From Nitrospirota bacterium (GTDB lineage Bacteria; Nitrospirota; Nitrospiria; Nitrospirales; UBA8639), in contig JAOUNC010000140.1 of assembly GCA_029881175.1 (NCBI GenBank), forward strand, positions 1 through 7,260: DNA of 7,260 nt. The letters are read 5' to 3'. Made by a program: the position numbers and the translations under genes. This document shows, one piece after another, positions 5,253 to 7,260 of this stretch. The notes below the pieces were generated by a model. It had not been told where the DNA came from. It saw only the letters and a list, made by a program, of their open reading frames with translations, and ran no database searches. How positions within the stretch are numbered: the stretch's first letter is position 1; each line of letters starts with the position of its first letter.

Positions 5253-5981
5253 ATGACCCCTCACCACCATCATGAAACCGTAGCTGGCTCACGTGAGCTG
5301 CCGATGGCACGCAGCATGTGTTGGCATTGTCAATCCGAGGTGACCGGGGAATATCTTTGTGGCCAATGTGTGAAAGTTCAGCCTCTATCCAAAGAACTGG
5401 ATTATTTCGCCTGCTTCAAATTGCCTCGATTACTGAACATCGATGAGCAGCAATTAGAACGGACCTACCATGAACTGAGCCGCACGTTTCATCCCGATTT
5501 TTATTCCACCAAAGATGAATCGGAAAAAACCATTAGTTTGGGGAATTCGGCCTTCCTCAATTCCGCCTATCGAACGCTGAAGGATCCCATTCAAAGGGTC
5601 GAATATCTTATTCGTTTGGAGGCAGGGGCTGTTAAAGATATTCGTTCCAATCCGCCGGCCGATCTGTTTGAAGAAATACTGGAGTTACAAGAAGATATGG
5701 AGACCTTCCGTGGTCTTGTGTCTGAACACGATTCGCCCGAATGGGACGCATTGCGAAAAAAACTCCAACGCGAGCGTGAGCATCTTGAAGATCGTCAAGC
5801 TGAAATGGAAAAGTTGTTGCGTGAGAAATACCAAGAATGGGATCAATTGCAAAACGTAAAAACCGATCAAGGTGAAACCCACGAACAAAAAAAATCCGTG
5901 TTGCGCAGTATGCAAGAAATTCTTTCTAATCGCACCTACATTTGCAATATGGTGAATGAGCTATTGGAAACAACGGGTTAA
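5253..5981 (+). CDS. hscB: J-domain co-chaperone HscB with N-terminal four-cysteine zinc-finger-like module
   Basis: HscB brings cluster-loaded IscU to HscA and stimulates its ATPase. From the ATG at 5253 the protein has 242 residues against 171 in E. coli HscB. It opens with HHHH (4-7), then a four-cysteine module C23-X2-C26-X9-C36-X2-C39. A J-domain follows (about 49-120) with DYFACFKLP at 50-58 and the HPD triad at 80-82, the element that engages Hsp70. The C-terminal helical domain normally binds IscU; here a long, highly charged segment (about 163-215, ERE, EDRQAEMEKLLREKYQ) suggests extended helices or a coiled coil. The cysteine module resembles the one before the J-domain of eukaryotic HSCB. 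Its place between iscA and hscA supports the name strongly. The frame stays open upstream to a TTG at 5202, which I reject because it falls in the stem-loop. Confidence 0.92.
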   Translation: MTPHHHHETVAGSRELPMARSMCWHCQSEVTGEYLCGQCVKVQPLSKELDYFACFKLPRLLNIDEQQLERTYHELSRTFHPDFYSTKDESEKTISLGNSAFLNSAYRTLKDPIQRVEYLIRLEAGAVKDIRSNPPADLFEEILELQEDMETFRGLVSEHDSPEWDALRKKLQREREHLEDRQAEMEKLLREKYQEWDQLQNVKTDQGETHEQKKSVLRSMQEILSNRTYICNMVNELLETTG

Positions 5982-6012
5982 CACCAATCGCTGAATTGGA
6001 AAAGGGAAAATT

Positions 6013-7260
6013 GTGAGTCGAATTGTTGGCATTGATTTGGGTACGACAAACTCTTTGATTGCCTATATGGATAAGGGAGCGCCACGGGTTATTCCTGGTC
6101 CGGATGGTGTCACGAAAGTACCTTCTATTGTAGGCATGACGGATAATGGATTGATTGTGGGGGATCCAGCGAAGGCTCATCTCACGCGTAATTCTGCTCG
6201 TACCATCTATTCCGTTAAACGGTTTATGGGAAAAGGGTTGGCAGATGTGAGCGATGAACTGAAATATTTTCCCTATTCCCTCCATGAAAAAAATGGGGTC
6301 ATCCGCATAGAAATTGGAGAGAAAACCTATTCGCCTCCGCAGGTCTCCGCCATGATCTTGAAAGAACTCAAACGGCGAGCGGAAGAATTTCTAAAAGAAG
6401 ACATTTCTAAAGCGGTCATTACCGTTCCAGCCTATTTCAATGATAGTCAACGCCAAGCCACAAAAGATGCCGGGATGATTGCGGGTTTGGAAGTGCTGCG
6501 TATCATCAATGAACCTACTGCTGCGGCGCTGGCGTATGGGTTGCAGAAAAAGACTCAAGGCATTATTGCCATTTATGACCTTGGCGGTGGGACGTTTGAT
6601 ATTTCCATTCTGAAATTAAAAGATGGCATTTTTGAAGTGCTAGCCACCAATGGCGATACGCATTTAGGGGGAGATGATTTTGATCAACGCCTTATTGATG
6701 TGTTGGTCCAAGAGATTTTCGAGCAGCACGGGGTTCAAGTTCAAGACGATCTCGACCTGATGCAAGTGGTGCGCTTGGAAGCCGAACAAGCCAAAGTGCG
6801 ACTCTCGGAAGACGCAGAAACCACGCTAGTAGTGGAGCTTCCCACTGGAAAATATGAAAAGACTTTAACCCGGGCAACAATTGAATCTTTGGTTATGGGA
6901 CTCGTAGCGCGGACGCTGGCTCCCTGTCGGTCGGCCCTGAAGGACGCTGGGTTACGTGCGGACCAAATTGATGAAGTGGTCTTAGTTGGTGGCAGTACTC
7001 GCATGCCGTTGGTTCGAAATAAAGTTGAGGAGCTATTTGGGAGGCAACCTCACAGTGAATTGAATCCAGATGAAGTGGTGGCGTTAGGGGCCGCCGTGCA
7101 AGGCGATATTCTTGGTGGCCATAATAAAGAAATTCTTCTCTTGGATGTCACGCCCTTGTCCTTGGGAATTGAAACCATGGGGGGAGTGATGAGTGCGCTT
7201 ATCCGGCGCAATACGACGATTCCAACCAGCGCCAAGGAAATGTTTACGACTTATGTGGAC
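6013..7260 (+). CDS. hscA: Hsp70-family chaperone HscA, 3' end cut by window edge
   Basis: HscA is the specialised Hsp70 that binds the LPPVK motif of IscU and drives cluster transfer with HscB. The 416 residues seen cover the whole nucleotide-binding domain and the start of the substrate-binding domain. Actin-fold motifs are phosphate-1 GIDLGTTNS (6-14), [12 protein letters not shown] (165-176), phosphate-2 [11 protein letters not shown] (188-198) and adenosine [10 protein letters not shown] (323-332). The interdomain linker [13 protein letters not shown] is at 375-387. Full HscA is usually about 610-620 residues, so about one third is missing. The start is GTG with AAAGGGA about six nt upstream, a modest site. 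The gene follows hscB after 31 nt. The family is certain; HscA over DnaK rests on operon context, as the substrate lid is not in view. Confidence 0.93.
   Translation, partial: MSRIVGIDLGTTNSLIAYMDKGAPRVIPGPDGVTKVPSIVGMTDNGLIVGDPAKAHLTRNSARTIYSVKRFMGKGLADVSDELKYFPYSLHEKNGVIRIEIGEKTYSPPQVSAMILKELKRRAEEFLKEDISKAVITVPAYFNDSQRQATKDAGMIAGLEVLRIINEPTAAALAYGLQKKTQGIIAIYDLGGGTFDISILKLKDGIFEVLATNGDTHLGGDDFDQRLIDVLVQEIFEQHGVQVQDDLDLMQVVRLEAEQAKVRLSEDAETTLVVELPTGKYEKTLTRATIESLVMGLVARTLAPCRSALKDAGLRADQIDEVVLVGGSTRMPLVRNKVEELFGRQPHSELNPDEVVALGAAVQGDILGGHNKEILLLDVTPLSLGIETMGGVMSALIRRNTTIPTSAKEMFTTYVD

Noticed and set aside
5256..5273. HHHH near the HscB N-terminus as a sign of an engineered His tag
   Set aside because: Only four histidines, encoded with mixed codons within a native context; no vector sequence surrounds it.
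1..7260. CRISPR arrays, tRNA or rRNA genes, insertion sequences, phage genes
   Set aside because: No regularly spaced repeats, no recognisable RNA gene folds, and no transposase or integrase coding sequence were seen in the window.

Overview
The window carries most of an ISC-type iron-sulfur cluster assembly operon from a Gram-negative bacterium, next to the outer-membrane transporter of a two-partner secretion system. The Gram-negative reading rests on the TpsB/ShlB-type outer-membrane barrel. Base composition looks moderate, and Shine-Dalgarno sequences are mostly strong. The ISC proteins closely resemble the proteobacterial set. The regulator's cysteine spacing and the zinc-finger HscB are less typical of E. 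coli, so I do not assign a phylum; a Nitrospirota-like or other non-enteric lineage is possible but is only a guess.

Layout. Positions 1-1724 (minus strand) encode a TpsB/ShlB-family protein whose C-terminus is cut by the left edge. After a gap of about 240 bp comes fdx (minus strand, 1964-2377), an ISC-type [2Fe-2S] ferredoxin. A 241-bp divergent intergenic region (2378-2618) is dense in regulatory-looking structure: two tandem IscR type-1-like boxes, a sigma70-like promoter with an extended -10, a TTGAC-N11-GTCAA dyad, a near-palindrome at the predicted transcription start and a 7-bp perfect stem-loop in the leader. From 2619 to the right edge the plus strand reads iscR - iscS - iscU - iscA - hscB - hscA, with hscA cut at the right edge.

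How the genes work together. IscS (cysteine desulfurase) supplies sulfur and IscU is the scaffold. The ferredoxin is the likely electron donor and IscA an A-type carrier. HscB (J-protein) and HscA (Hsp70) release the cluster from IscU, probably through its LPPVK motif, and IscR is the cluster-sensing repressor expected to close the feedback loop. The ferredoxin gene, at the 3' end of the E. coli operon, is here divergently transcribed from the shared control region.

I found no new biological system. The points worth a second look are the IscR operator/promoter architecture, an IscR with altered cluster-ligand spacing and no Glu at the specificity-switch position, an HscB with an N-terminal four-cysteine module and a long charged helical insert, and a perfect 12-bp stem-loop between iscA and hscB.
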